A DNA stretch of 21,318 bases from Alphaproteobacteria bacterium (GCA_005888525.1 VBAB01000458.1:1-21318); one strand, 5' to 3'; shown: positions 1-9,351, numbered from the stretch's first letter. Numbers and translations: made by a program. The notes: generated by a model not told the origin, from the letters alone.

Positions 1-2
1 GT

Positions 3-59
3 GGTTACTTCAACTCGGGGCAGAACCTGTGGATGAATCGCTTGGAAGCTCAGAAGTAG
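3..59 (+). CDS. 3' end of an unidentified CDS (partial)
   Basis: One reading frame runs open from the left edge for 18 codons and ends at TAG 57-59; its last residues are NLWMNRLEAQK. The composition looks protein-like, and the orientation matches the two genes that follow. The other two forward frames look less natural here. The fragment is too short to assign a family. It could be the C-terminus of the gene upstream of NDUFA12, or chance. Bases 60-257 downstream hold no gene that I can support. Confidence 0.35.
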   Translation, partial: GYFNSGQNLWMNRLEAQK

Positions 60-257
60 CAGGGTTTCTTGCGATGGAGTCCATCCACCGCCTCGCGTGG
101 ATTGCCGAAAAAGGCTGCTCCTTTCTCCCAACTATCCCTAGTGCGCTACCGGATTCTTGTGCCTGTGGCAGTTCTGCCGCGGCACACGGCACCATGGACA
201 CCGCCTCCCGCGCGGTGCCATAACGCCCCGGCACGAGCGCCACGCACAGCGGACGGG

Positions 258-659
258 ATGGGCATTTTCAGCGAAATCTTCAGCTGGTGGGGCGGCAACA
301 CCTGGTCGAACCGCATCTATACGGCGCTGCGAGGCCGGCTGGTCGGCACGGACGAGGCCGGCAACCGCTATTATCTGCAGCGCAAGGGCGTGGGCCCGCT
401 GGGCGTGCCGCGCCGTTGGGTCATCTACAGGAACCTGGCCGAGGCCTCGAAGATCCCGCCCGAATGGCACGCCTGGATGCACTATCTCGTGGACACGCCG
501 CCGAGCGAGGAAAAGTATGTCGCGCGGCCCTGGCAGAAGCCGCACCTCATGAACATGACCGGCACGCCGCAAGCCTATCGCCCCTCCGGGAGCATTCTGG
601 GCTCCGGCAAGCGGCCGGCGGCGACGGGTGACTACAAGCCCTGGCAGCCGCGCAACTAG
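258..659 (+). CDS. NADH:ubiquinone oxidoreductase 17.2 kDa subunit family (NDUFA12-like)
   Basis: This 133-residue protein belongs to the family of the mitochondrial complex I accessory subunit NDUFA12 (B17.2). In alphaproteobacteria the family is associated with complex I on the cytoplasmic side of the inner membrane. Family signatures are visible in order: a short N-terminal segment rich in W and G, GTDEAGNRYY at about 30-39, RRWVIY at 52-57, PPEWHAWMHY at 67-76, a KPHxxNMTGT block at 94-103 and a YKPWQP tail at 126-131. No signal peptide or membrane segment is seen. The start at 258 gives the usual family length and the characteristic MG-IF opening; the purine-rich GGACGGG just before it is a weak ribosome site. 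The DUF2155 gene follows on the same strand after 102 bases, a pairing I recall as common in Hyphomicrobiales. Family membership is very likely; an exact role as assembly factor or structural subunit is inferred. Confidence 0.93.
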   Translation: MGIFSEIFSWWGGNTWSNRIYTALRGRLVGTDEAGNRYYLQRKGVGPLGVPRRWVIYRNLAEASKIPPEWHAWMHYLVDTPPSEEKYVARPWQKPHLMNMTGTPQAYRPSGSILGSGKRPAATGDYKPWQPRN

Positions 660-761
660 CGCGACCCAGAACGAAGCGGACTTCCGGGCAATCACACTGG
701 TGCCACCTTTCTCGCCCACGTCGCTGGGACTGAACGGCCGAGGAAAACGACTGCATCCGGC

Positions 762-1289
762 ATGGCGCACGCATCTCACCAGCCCCGCAGAGCGCAACTG
801 ACGGGCACTTTTACGGCCGCCGCGCTTGCGGTGCTCTGCGCGACGCCTGCCCTCGCCCAGCGCATCGAGAATTCGGTTGCCGTCTTTGCCGCGCTCGACA
901 AGGTGACGGCCAAGATCTCGCGCCTGGAGGTGCCGCTCAACCAGACCGCCACGTTCGGGGCGCTGAAAGTGACGCCGCGCGCGTGCTATTCGCGTGCGCC
1001 CACCGAGCCGCCCAAGACGACGACCTTCGTCGAGGTGGAGGAGACGCAACTCGACGGCAAGGAGAAGCGCATCTTCTCGGGCTGGATGTTCGCGGACAGC
1101 CCCGGCCTCAATGCCGTGGAGCATCCGGTGTTCGACGTGTGGCTGACGGACTGCGCGCAGCCGCGTACCGCCGCGCAAAGGCCTCAACCCGCCGCGCCTG
1201 GCACGCCGGGTGCGCGGCCCCTACCCCAGCAGCCGGAACCCGAGCCGTTCGATCCCGATCAGCCGCGCCGCCGCCGCGTCCCGCGCTGA
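762..1289 (+). CDS. DUF2155 domain-containing periplasmic protein
   Basis: This 175-residue protein has an N-terminal signal peptide: basic residues at 9-10, a hydrophobic stretch at about 16-31 and a likely cleavage after ALA at 30-32. The mature part matches the DUF2155 family: the conserved FGxLxVxPRACY region around 65-76, a W/F-rich FSGWMFADSPGLNA segment at about 105-118 and HPVFDVWLTDC at 121-131. Cys75 and Cys131 could form a disulfide, fitting an exported protein and the DsbA-like gene in the neighbourhood. The C-terminal 40 residues are rich in Pro, Gln and Arg and probably disordered. It lies downstream of NDUFA12 on the same strand and converges on the aminotransferase gene. The function of DUF2155 is not established; an envelope role is inferred only from the signal peptide. 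Confidence 0.88.
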   Translation: MAHASHQPRRAQLTGTFTAAALAVLCATPALAQRIENSVAVFAALDKVTAKISRLEVPLNQTATFGALKVTPRACYSRAPTEPPKTTTFVEVEETQLDGKEKRIFSGWMFADSPGLNAVEHPVFDVWLTDCAQPRTAAQRPQPAAPGTPGARPLPQQPEPEPFDPDQPRRRRVPR

Positions 1290-1357
1290 TCCTTTCACGC
1301 GCTAGCTAGTAGCCACTTTGGCTGAAGACGGACTCGTAGGCTGCTTGCGTGTGTACT

Positions 1358-1460
1358 CCCCTCCCCCTTGCGGGGAGGGGTCGGGGGTGGGGGTAGCAAA
1401 GCAGCGACGCCGCTCGCGTATTTCACCCCACCCCTAACCCCTCCCCGTCAAGGGGAGGGG
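1358..1460. repeat. G/C-run inverted repeat between convergent genes
   Basis: Two arms, 1358-1394 and 1424-1460, are near-complementary over about 37 bases, and both are built from runs of C or G. Each arm also contains its own short hairpin: CTCCCC/GGGGAG around TTGC in arm 1 and around GTCAA in arm 2. The element fills the space between two convergent coding regions. It could serve as a bidirectional transcription end. Similar C-run/G-run palindromes are widely dispersed in alphaproteobacterial intergenic DNA, so it is probably also a dispersed repeat. Confidence 0.7.
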
Positions 1461-1516
1461 AACCCGTCGAGCACGCTTCATGGTTGGCGCTCTATTGATT
1501 CCGGGTACTAGCCGCC

Positions 1517-3235
1517 TCAGCGTGCCTCCCGGAGCGCTCCGCGCAGGATGGCGAGCATACGGCTGTTGGTCTCCCGATCCTTGACGGCGATGCGCAGGGC
1601 ACGGCGTCCCAGGCTGCCGCCCAGCGCCGTGGCGTCGCGCAGAAAGAGGCCCTGGCGGCGGCACGCTTGCAAGACCGCGGCGGCGTCGGGCCCGTTCTCT
1701 GCAAGGCTGCAGAGAAGAAAGTTGGCCGCGCCGCCCAGCACCTCGAGCCCTCCGAGCGCGCGCAGCTCTTCGAGCAGCTCTGCACGCAAGTGCCGGGTCT
1801 CGGTGTAGCGCCGCGCGTAGTACTGGGGGTCCTCGAGCGCCTTCACGGCGGCCACCTGTCCCACGAGGCTCACCACCCAGGGCGGCGTCACCGAGCGGAT
1901 CTCGTCGGCGATGCGGGGAGGACAGGTCAGGTAGGCGGCGCGCAAGCCGCTCAGCGCATAGACCTTGGAGAGGGACTTGCAGACGACGACGTTCGTGGAG
2001 GCCGCGGCAAACCGCTCCAGGGATTCTCCCGGCCCCACGTAATCGGTGTAGGCCTCGTCCACCCAGACACGCACGCGGCTCGGCGCCTTCGCCAGCACCG
2101 CTTCCAACGCCTCGCGGGGAACATGCTGGCCGGTGGGGCTGTTGGGATTGACCAGGATGGCGAGGTCCGGCCCGTCTGCGAGCGCCCGCTGGAGCCGGTC
2201 CGGATCGACGCGGTAGCCGTCGCCGCGCGACAGCTCCAGCCGGTCGACGCGGCAGCCGATCACCCGCTCCGTGACGTGCGCGTATTCGCCATACGTGGGG
2301 TCGAGCAGGAGGACACGCGAGCCCGGCGTCAGCCACTCCAGCAGGGCCCGGTAGATGAGGTCGGAGGAGCCTGCCCCCGGGACGAGGCACTCCACGGGGA
2401 CGCCCCGCGCCCGCGAGATTGCCTCGATCATGCCCTCGCAGGCCGCGGGGGGAGAGGTCCGGGCCAGCCACGGCAGGTGCTCCCGCAGGGCGGCGATGGC
2501 ACCCGGAGCCGGGGGAAACCAGGCGTCGAGCACATCGGCGTTGATCACCTCGCGCGACCGCTCCAGGTGATCGAACGCTGGGCCGATGGCCTCGAAGAAC
2601 GCGCCGCCGTGATAGCAGGCCGCGGGGCCCCGGAAGGGGAGGTCGAGCTGCCACTCGCTGATCCGCTGCAAGCGCTCCACGAAGTGCTGGCGCGCTTGCG
2701 TCGCCTGCCGCATCTCTGCGATCGTTGCGCTCAGCAGCTCGTAGTGAACGGCCCCGCTTTGTGCCGCCCGTCCGAGGGGCTTGAGGCCTGCCTTGCCGTA
2801 GAGGCCGAGAATTTCCCGGCGACCGATGGCGACGACCTCCCGGCCCTCGTGGTCTTCGATCCAGCGAAACGTCGCATACATCAGGAGCGCCGCCACCTCG
2901 CGGCCGCGGTGCGGCTCGGTCACGGTCAGGAGGCGGACCTCGAACAGCCGCCGATCGAATGAGAAGGGCAGCTCCTCGCGCCTGAAGTACTTGTCGATCG
3001 AGTAGCTTGGGCTCCCCGGCGGCGTGAGGCTGACGAACCCGAGGAGCGCGCCGTTGGATGAGGCGGTGATGTAGAGGTTCCAGGCGTCGAGCCGATCGGA
3101 GAGCGACCCCTCCGCGTTGGGGGGATGCTGCCCCAGCTCTTGCGCGTAGACGCGGTGGCGGATGCGGTAGATCGCCGGGCGGTCTTCCTCCCCCGCCAGG
3201 GCTATGCGAATGCGGGAAGCCTCCCTCGTCGTCAT
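1517..3235 (-). CDS. GNAT acetyltransferase - PLP aminotransferase (HisC-like) fusion
   Basis: This 572-residue protein has two domains. Residues about 8-170 look like a GNAT/acyl-homoserine-lactone-synthase-type acyltransferase fold: YRIRHRVYAQELGQ at 23-36, the strand FEVRLLTV at 98-105 and the HRGREVAALLM CoA-loop region at 109-119. Residues about 205-572 form a fold-type I aminotransferase resembling histidinol-phosphate aminotransferase, with the GAGSSDLI cofactor loop at 287-294, NPNSPTG at 363-369, DEAY at 393-396, Schiff-base Lys424 in SLSK and Arg432 in SGLR. All expected PLP residues are present, so the C-terminal half should be active. The substrates of both halves are unknown. The start at 3235 gives a complete GNAT domain; the ribosome site is weak. 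It sits 179 bases downstream of aat on the same strand, separated from the DUF2155 gene by the inverted repeat, and looks like an addition to a conserved cluster. A role in making an N-acylated amine or amino acid is possible but speculative. Confidence 0.85.
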   Translation of the reverse strand: MTTREASRIRIALAGEEDRPAIYRIRHRVYAQELGQHPPNAEGSLSDRLDAWNLYITASSNGALLGFVSLTPPGSPSYSIDKYFRREELPFSFDRRLFEVRLLTVTEPHRGREVAALLMYATFRWIEDHEGREVVAIGRREILGLYGKAGLKPLGRAAQSGAVHYELLSATIAEMRQATQARQHFVERLQRISEWQLDLPFRGPAACYHGGAFFEAIGPAFDHLERSREVINADVLDAWFPPAPGAIAALREHLPWLARTSPPAACEGMIEAISRARGVPVECLVPGAGSSDLIYRALLEWLTPGSRVLLLDPTYGEYAHVTERVIGCRVDRLELSRGDGYRVDPDRLQRALADGPDLAILVNPNSPTGQHVPREALEAVLAKAPSRVRVWVDEAYTDYVGPGESLERFAAASTNVVVCKSLSKVYALSGLRAAYLTCPPRIADEIRSVTPPWVVSLVGQVAAVKALEDPQYYARRYTETRHLRAELLEELRALGGLEVLGGAANFLLCSLAENGPDAAAVLQACRRQGLFLRDATALGGSLGRRALRIAVKDRETNSRMLAILRGALREAR

Positions 3236-3414
3236 TGCGAACCCCCGTGCAGGCGACCGCTTGCCTGTTCTGCTGCGGCGTATCTCCTTGCGATTGGCTC
3301 TCTTGGACGAGATATCGCGCTGTTATAGCTCAGCGCAGCCCCGTCACCAGCACGGAATTGTCGATCCGCGAGAGGAGGCGTCGTTCTGGGCTCGAAGCCA
3401 CGGCGATGCGCCGC

Positions 3415-4092
3415 TCACACCGAGGCGCGGCCCTCGACGATGTCCAGCACCTGTTGCGGGCTCGCGTCCTTCGGCAGCGCGTGAAAGTCCGCCGGATGGG
3501 CCAGCGCCTTCTCGAGCAGTGCGTGGAACTCGCTGCGGTCGATTTCGACGGTGCCGAATTGCTTCAGATGCTCGGTGACGAATTGCGTATCGAGCAGCGA
3601 GAAGCCGCCCCGGGTCAGGCGGGCGCACAGGTAGACGAGCGCCACCTTGCTGGCGTCGCGCGCAGTCGAGAACATGCTCTCGCCGAAGTAAGCCCCGTGC
3701 AGCGCCACGCCGTAGAGCCCGCCGACCAGCCGCCCGCCGGCCCAGGTCTCCACCGTGTGGCAGTAGCCCGCTTGGAACAGGTCGCGATAGAGCCCCCTGA
3801 TCTTGCGGTTGATCCAGGTGGTGCGCCGGCCGGACCTGGACGCCGCGCAGCCGTCGATCACGCCCTCGAAGTCGCTGTCGATCCGGACCTCGTAGACGCC
3901 CCGGCGGATGGTGCGTGCAAGCCGTCTCGGCACGTGCACCTGGTCGAGCAGCAGGATGCCGCGCTGCTGCGGCTCGATCCAGTAGAGCGCGGGGTCCTCG
4001 GCGCTTTCCGCCATCGGGAAGATGCCGCACGTGTATGCCTTCAGCAGCACCTGCGGCGTTATCTCGATGATGATGTCGTCCCGCGACGCCAT
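3415..4092 (-). CDS. aat: leucyl/phenylalanyl-tRNA--protein transferase
   Basis: Aat transfers Leu or Phe from charged tRNA to proteins with N-terminal Arg or Lys, creating N-degrons for ClpS/ClpAP. The 225-residue length is normal for the family. Diagnostic motifs are all present: YTCGIFPM at 20-27, WIEP at 38-41, HTVE at 112-115, GGLYG at 124-128, FGESMFS at 136-142 and DTQFVTEHLKQFG at 168-180. It is a cytoplasmic protein without a signal peptide. It lies 47 bases downstream of accC on the same strand and is probably co-transcribed with accB-accC, an arrangement I recall in many alphaproteobacteria. The start at 4092 gives an N-terminus (SRDDIIIEITPQVLLKAY) that matches the family. Nothing is truncated or missing. 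Confidence 0.96.
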   Translation of the reverse strand: MASRDDIIIEITPQVLLKAYTCGIFPMAESAEDPALYWIEPQQRGILLLDQVHVPRRLARTIRRGVYEVRIDSDFEGVIDGCAASRSGRRTTWINRKIRGLYRDLFQAGYCHTVETWAGGRLVGGLYGVALHGAYFGESMFSTARDASKVALVYLCARLTRGGFSLLDTQFVTEHLKQFGTVEIDRSEFHALLEKALAHPADFHALPKDASPQQVLDIVEGRASV

Positions 4093-4139
4093 GTGCCACT
4101 CTTGGGCGGATCCGAAGTACCCGCTGGTCCTCCACGAAT

Positions 4140-5480
<1,341 letters not shown>

Positions 5481-5502
5481 CGCTGCGGGCGGGCTCCCAA
5501 CG

Positions 5503-6006
5503 CTACTCGATGATCGCCAGCGGCTCGCCGAACTCGACCGGCTGGCCGTTGCCGACAAGGATGGCCGTCACCACGCCGGCTTTGGGGGCGGGGATGTGGT
5601 TCATGGTCTTCATCGCCTCGATGATCAGGATCGTCTGACCCTGGGCGACGCGCGTGCCGACCTCGACGAAGGGTGCGGCACTGGGCTCGGGAGCGAGGTA
5701 GGCGGTGCCCACCATCGGCGACGGCACGGCGCCCGGGTGCTTGCCCGGATCGGCAACCGCAGCGGCGGCCGGCGCGGCTCCTGCCGGAGCAGCGGCAGCT
5801 GCCATAGCGGCTGAGGCCGCCGGTCCCGGATGCACCGCCGCAGCGACGGTGACCTGGCGCGCGACGCGCACGCGCATGCCCTCGCGCTCGATCTCGATCT
5901 CGCTCAAGCCCGTCTCCTCCAGCAGCTCTGCCAGATCGCGGATCAGGGCCTGATCGGAGTTTCCCTTGCCTTTCGTGTCCTTCGCCATCGGCTCAGCCAA
6001 TCCCAT
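5503..6006 (-). CDS. accB: acetyl-CoA carboxylase, biotin carboxyl carrier protein
   Basis: BCCP carries the biotin that AccC carboxylates. The 167-residue protein has the N-terminal LIRDLAELLEETGLSEIEIE helix at 21-40, a long Ala/Pro linker at about 53-95 and the C-terminal biotinyl domain at about 96-167. The biotin-attachment sequence is EAMKTMN with Lys133, flanked by the FVEVGTRVAQGQ turn. A start at 6006 has a good ribosome site (GAGGAAGGGA directly upstream). An internal methionine at 5988 (MAKDTKG) also fits the family's usual opening, so the true start may be six residues further in. aroQ ends 16 bases upstream of 6006 and accC begins 22 bases after the stop, so all three are likely in one transcript. 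Confidence 0.97.
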   Translation of the reverse strand: MGLAEPMAKDTKGKGNSDQALIRDLAELLEETGLSEIEIEREGMRVRVARQVTVAAAVHPGPAASAAMAAAAAPAGAAPAAAAVADPGKHPGAVPSPMVGTAYLAPEPSAAPFVEVGTRVAQGQTILIIEAMKTMNHIPAPKAGVVTAILVGNGQPVEFGEPLAIIE

Positions 6007-6022
6007 TCCCTTCCTCAGCTTC

Positions 6023-6481
6023 TCAGCCCTTGGCAGCCTGCCTGCCGGCTACAATATCAGCCATGGCCTCTACGGCCAGCTCGTATCCTTTGCCGCCAAA
6101 TCCGCAGATTACCCCCTGGGCCGCCGGCGATACGTAGGAGTGATGCCGGAAGCCTTCCCGCCGGAACACGTTGGACAGGTGCAGCTCGATCACGGGCTTT
6201 TCGGCGGCGGTGAGCGCATCGAGGATGGCGACCGAGGTGTGCGTGTAGGCGCCGGCGTTGAGGATGATGCCGCAGGCCTTCTCGCGCGCTTCCTGGATCC
6301 AGTCGACGAGCTGCCCTTCCGAGTTCGATTGACGGAAGTCCACGTCCAGCCCCAGCGACTTTGCCCGCGCCTCGGTGCGCCGCCGGACGTCGGACAACGT
6401 CTCCGCGCCATAGATTGCGGGCTCGCGAACACCCAGGAGATTGAGGTTCGGCCCGTTCAGCACGAAGATCGGCTTGGGCAT
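6023..6481 (-). CDS. aroQ: type II 3-dehydroquinate dehydratase
   Basis: AroQ dehydrates 3-dehydroquinate to 3-dehydroshikimate, the third step of the shikimate pathway, as a cytoplasmic dodecamer in this family. The 152-residue length is typical. Visible active-site features are VLNGPNLNLLGVREPAIYG at about 7-25 with catalytic Tyr24, NAGAYTHTS at 75-83 (Asn75, His81), ELHLSN at 99-104 with catalytic His101 and FRREGFRHHSY at 106-116. It is the first gene of the closely spaced aroQ-accB-accC-aat run and lies 174 bases downstream of the dsbA-like gene, a gap large enough for its own promoter. No oddities were seen. Confidence 0.97.
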   Translation of the reverse strand: MPKPIFVLNGPNLNLLGVREPAIYGAETLSDVRRRTEARAKSLGLDVDFRQSNSEGQLVDWIQEAREKACGIILNAGAYTHTSVAILDALTAAEKPVIELHLSNVFRREGFRHHSYVSPAAQGVICGFGGKGYELAVEAMADIVAGRQAAKG

Positions 6482-6655
6482 CGGCCGCCGCCTGCAAGCT
6501 GTTGTGAGCGGACGCGCGCGACAGCGCCGCGAACATCTTCAAAGAGGCGCCCCGTTTATCAGCTTTTCCGCCGCCGCGAAAGGGCGGGCCCGCAAGTTGT
6601 ACAGAGACATTTCTTGCGGAAGCCAAGTTGTTCGCGGAGGTGAGGCGTATGGCCT

Positions 6656-7570
6656 TTAGCAAACCTTGCAGCCCTCCTTGCGCACGTCGTTGACGTGCTT
6701 GCCGAGCAGCTCGGTCAGGTTCTCCGGCGCTCCGGCGATGATGCGATCGCCGACGATGAAGTGCGGCGTACCCTGGATGCCCATCTTGGTTGCGAGCTGG
6801 CGCGTATCGTCGATCTCCTTCTTGACCTCGGGCGAGGCCATGTCCTTCTTGAGCCGCGCCATGTCGAGACCGAGCTTTTCGGCGATGCGCAGCGACGCGG
6901 CCTCGTTGGCCTGACCCTGGCTCTCCAGCATCGCGCGGTGGAATTCCCAGTATTTGCCCTGCATCTTGGCGGCAAGGGCGACGCGCGAGGCCTCCTCCGA
7001 GCCCTTGGACAGGATCGGGAACTCCTTCATGATGATCCGCACCTTCTTGTCCTTGTCCATCAGCTGGGTGACTTCGGAGAGCGCCTTCTTGCAGTAGCCG
7101 CAGTTGTAGTCGAAGAACTCGATGACCGGCACGTCGCCCTTGACGTTGCCGACGATGGGCGAGCCGGCCGGGCGGTAGAGCTCGGTGGCGTTCTCCTTGA
7201 TGGCCACGGCCATGCGCTCGGCCTGGATCTTGTCCATCTTGGACTCGAGCGCGTTCTGCACCTCCAGCATGATTTCCGGATTGTTGAGCAGGACGTCCTT
7301 GATGATGGTCTCGAGCTCCTTGCGCTGGGCCGGAGTGAACGCGTTGGGGGCGGGCGCATCCGACGCTTTCGATGCCGTTGCCTGTGCGGCTGGTTGAGGC
7401 GAGGCCTGCTCGGTCGTGGCGGCCGGCGCCGGGGGCGCCGACGGTGCCGCTGCCTGCCCGACGGCCAGTGTGGCGCCGACGAGCAGGATCGCCGGCACCA
7501 GCAGCGCCGCTCCTTTGATGGAGGTGATGGCGTCGAAGAGCGAGGCGGACGGTTTGGCGGGCATGAACAT
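6656..7570 (-). CDS. DsbA-family thiol:disulfide oxidoreductase, exported
   Basis: This 304-residue protein has a thioredoxin-fold DsbA domain at about 147-300 with the redox motif CGYC at 157-160 (in FFDYNCGYC), the FPIL segment, a helical insert and the cis-proline GTPHFIVG loop. An N-terminal hydrophobic segment at about 21-41 is a signal peptide or membrane anchor. An Ala/Pro-rich linker at about 40-76 and a helical LETIIKDVLLNNPEIMLEVQNAL region follow, like the N-terminal oligomerisation segment of ScsC-type and related DsbA proteins. An extra CxxC-like pair (CKVC) closes the C-terminus. It should oxidise or isomerise disulfides in periplasmic proteins. The M48 protease gene lies 29 bases upstream on the same strand, so the pair is likely an envelope quality-control operon. 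Whether it acts as an oxidase (DsbA) or isomerase (DsbC-like) cannot be told from the sequence. Confidence 0.92.
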   Translation of the reverse strand: MFMPAKPSASLFDAITSIKGAALLVPAILLVGATLAVGQAAAPSAPPAPAATTEQASPQPAAQATASKASDAPAPNAFTPAQRKELETIIKDVLLNNPEIMLEVQNALESKMDKIQAERMAVAIKENATELYRPAGSPIVGNVKGDVPVIEFFDYNCGYCKKALSEVTQLMDKDKKVRIIMKEFPILSKGSEEASRVALAAKMQGKYWEFHRAMLESQGQANEAASLRIAEKLGLDMARLKKDMASPEVKKEIDDTRQLATKMGIQGTPHFIVGDRIIAGAPENLTELLGKHVNDVRKEGCKVC

Positions 7571-7599
7571 TCCTTCCGTTGGGGTCTGGCGCTGCTGGC

Positions 7600-9102
7600 T
7601 CAGGTGGGAGCCTTGTAGGTGATGATGTCCTCGGCGATGAGCCAGCCGCGCGACCCGCGTGAAAAAACCTGCTGGGCGCGCTTGGCGTAAATCTGGGCCT
7701 CGTGGATGTCCTTGGCATTGCCGGAATAGAAGTGCTTGCGTGCCGTGGCAAGGAGGGCCTCGGCTTGATTGCCCTTCCTATCGTAGGCCACGGCAAGTTG
7801 CCACCAACCCATCCAGTCGTCGTCCTCTCCCTGCCACAAAGGTTTATCGGCGCCCAGCACGTGGGTGAGGATGGTTATCGCCTCGTCCAAGAGGCGGGGA
7901 TCGTTGGAGGAGACCAGGGCGCGTCCCAGCATGATCTGGGTCTGCGAGTAGGAGACCGTCGGGTTCGCGTGCTTGAGCTTGTCCAGCAGGCCGGCCGCCT
8001 TGCGCAGCGGGTCGATCGCCTCGGCGGCCTGCCCGGCCTTCAGCAGCAGCTCGCCCTTGAGCTCCCAGAAATAGGGGTTGTCCGGCTTGTCGCGAATGAG
8101 GGCATCTATGTCGGGCAGCGCTTGCGCGCAGCTGCCTGAGCAGTTGCGGGCGATGGCACGGGCGTAGCGCGCCGGCAGGCTGTTGTTGCTCGTGGGGTAG
8201 CGGTTGAATACCAGCGGCATGGGAAGCATGTGGCCGTCGAGCTTGGCTCGCATCATGTCGTGGCGCAGCTGAAGCTGCGGCGGGTCCTTGTCGTTCACAT
8301 AGGGGCTCGCGGCCACCCTCTCCCTGAGCTGGTTGAGACGATCGGCCGCGACCGGATGGCTGCGCACGAACGGGTCGAGGTCCTTGGACTGCCAGAACTC
8401 CTGCTCGGCGAAGCGCTCGAACGTCTCCAGCATGCCGCGCCCCGATTGCCGCGTGGCCTGGAGCAGGCGCAGGCCGGCCTGGTCGGCCGCCGATTCCTGG
8501 GACCGGCGCTCGCTGAGCATGGAGCGCATCACCATCTCGTTGCCGCCCATGGCCAAGCCGCCGCCGGCACTTCCCACCTCGCGTGCCGTGTCGCCGCCCG
8601 CCATCGCGCCGCCGACCATCAGGCCGATCCCCAGAATGGTGAGCAGCAGGCTCTTGGTGGCGTCGCGGGCGATGCGGCTGCGGAGCTGCGCCATGTGTCC
8701 GCCCACGATGTGGCCCGTCTCGTGGGCGATCACGCCGATCACCTCGTTGGGCGTCTTGGCCTGCGTCAGGGTGCCGGTGTTCATGAACACGTTGCGGCCG
8801 TCGACCACGAAGGCGTTGAAGCTCTCGTGGCGGATGATGCGCATCGTAATGTTCTGCGATGCGAGCCCGGCGGCCTTGAAGATCGGGAGCGAGTAATCCT
8901 TGAGAAGGTTCTCGATCTCCGTATCCCGGATCAGCGGCAGGCTTTGCGCCGCGGCGGGCGAGACGGCGGCGATGGAGGCGGATACGGCATAGATGGCGGC
9001 CATGGATGCGGCGCGCCACCTCGGCGCGCGCCGCGGCCGACACGGAGCGGTCTTGCATGCCGGCCCGATATTGCCCCGGCGGCGATCTTCATGTGCTTGC
9101 AC
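7600..9102 (-). CDS. M48-family periplasmic metalloprotease with TPR repeats (BepA-like)
   Basis: The frame encodes 500 residues. A basic N-terminus is followed by a hydrophobic signal segment at about 34-52 ending in AAAQ, so the product is exported. A later start (for example Met34) is possible, because the first 30 residues are unusually Arg/Cys-rich. The peptidase M48 domain shows the zinc motif HETGH at 127-131, with the third ligand expected at Glu203 in ESAAD (203-207). The loop NVFMNTGTL at 104-112 is typical of the family. The C-terminal half from about residue 300 is made of TPR-like helical repeats (for example PYFWELKGELLLKAGQAAEAIDPLRKAA), the architecture of BepA/YfgC, which degrades misassembled outer-membrane proteins. 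It is the first gene of the minus-strand block and lies 29 bases upstream of the DsbA-like gene, consistent with a joint role in envelope protein folding. Confidence 0.93.
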   Translation of the reverse strand: MQAHEDRRRGNIGPACKTAPCRPRRAPRWRAASMAAIYAVSASIAAVSPAAAQSLPLIRDTEIENLLKDYSLPIFKAAGLASQNITMRIIRHESFNAFVVDGRNVFMNTGTLTQAKTPNEVIGVIAHETGHIVGGHMAQLRSRIARDATKSLLLTILGIGLMVGGAMAGGDTAREVGSAGGGLAMGGNEMVMRSMLSERRSQESAADQAGLRLLQATRQSGRGMLETFERFAEQEFWQSKDLDPFVRSHPVAADRLNQLRERVAASPYVNDKDPPQLQLRHDMMRAKLDGHMLPMPLVFNRYPTSNNSLPARYARAIARNCSGSCAQALPDIDALIRDKPDNPYFWELKGELLLKAGQAAEAIDPLRKAAGLLDKLKHANPTVSYSQTQIMLGRALVSSNDPRLLDEAITILTHVLGADKPLWQGEDDDWMGWWQLAVAYDRKGNQAEALLATARKHFYSGNAKDIHEAQIYAKRAQQVFSRGSRGWLIAEDIITYKAPT

Positions 9103-9351
9103 GGTGCGAGACTCGTTCCTTGCGCCAGCGGCGCGTCAGCGGCATCCGTCCCTGCCAAGTCGACCGCCCATCCATGCCCGGGCCTAGGCAACTCGAGGCC
9201 AGCCGACTATAAGCCGCATGCCCGAAACCCGCCAATCCACATTGCGGTGACTTGGGGCGCGCGACCGCAGCGCGGCCAGCCAGCACGCAGATGCGGCCGG
9301 TTAGGGCGGAACCGTGGCGGTTTGAGGGCTCGCGGCAATGGGAGCGCGGCA
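9103..9351. other. Divergent intergenic region, M48 protease / aminotransferase
   Basis: About 249 bases separate the divergent starts of the metalloprotease gene and the aminotransferase gene, so promoters for both should lie here. I could not identify a convincing -35/-10 pair, operator or small gene. The open frames crossing it are G/C-rich shadows without family features. Confidence 0.5.

Noticed and set aside
138..1187. Long minus-strand frame opposite NDUFA12 and the DUF2155 gene
   Set aside because: It is Arg/Gly/His-rich, matches no family, and is fully antisense to two well-supported genes; it is a high-GC shadow.
6482..6655. Riboswitch or attenuator upstream of aroQ
   Set aside because: The 174-base gap shows no recognisable aptamer, leader peptide or terminator/antiterminator pair; it may simply hold a promoter.
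8230..9351. N-terminal extension of the aminotransferase frame over more than 370 codons
   Set aside because: The extension is antisense to the metalloprotease gene, has shadow composition and lacks any domain; the aminotransferase has a normal N-terminus at 9352.
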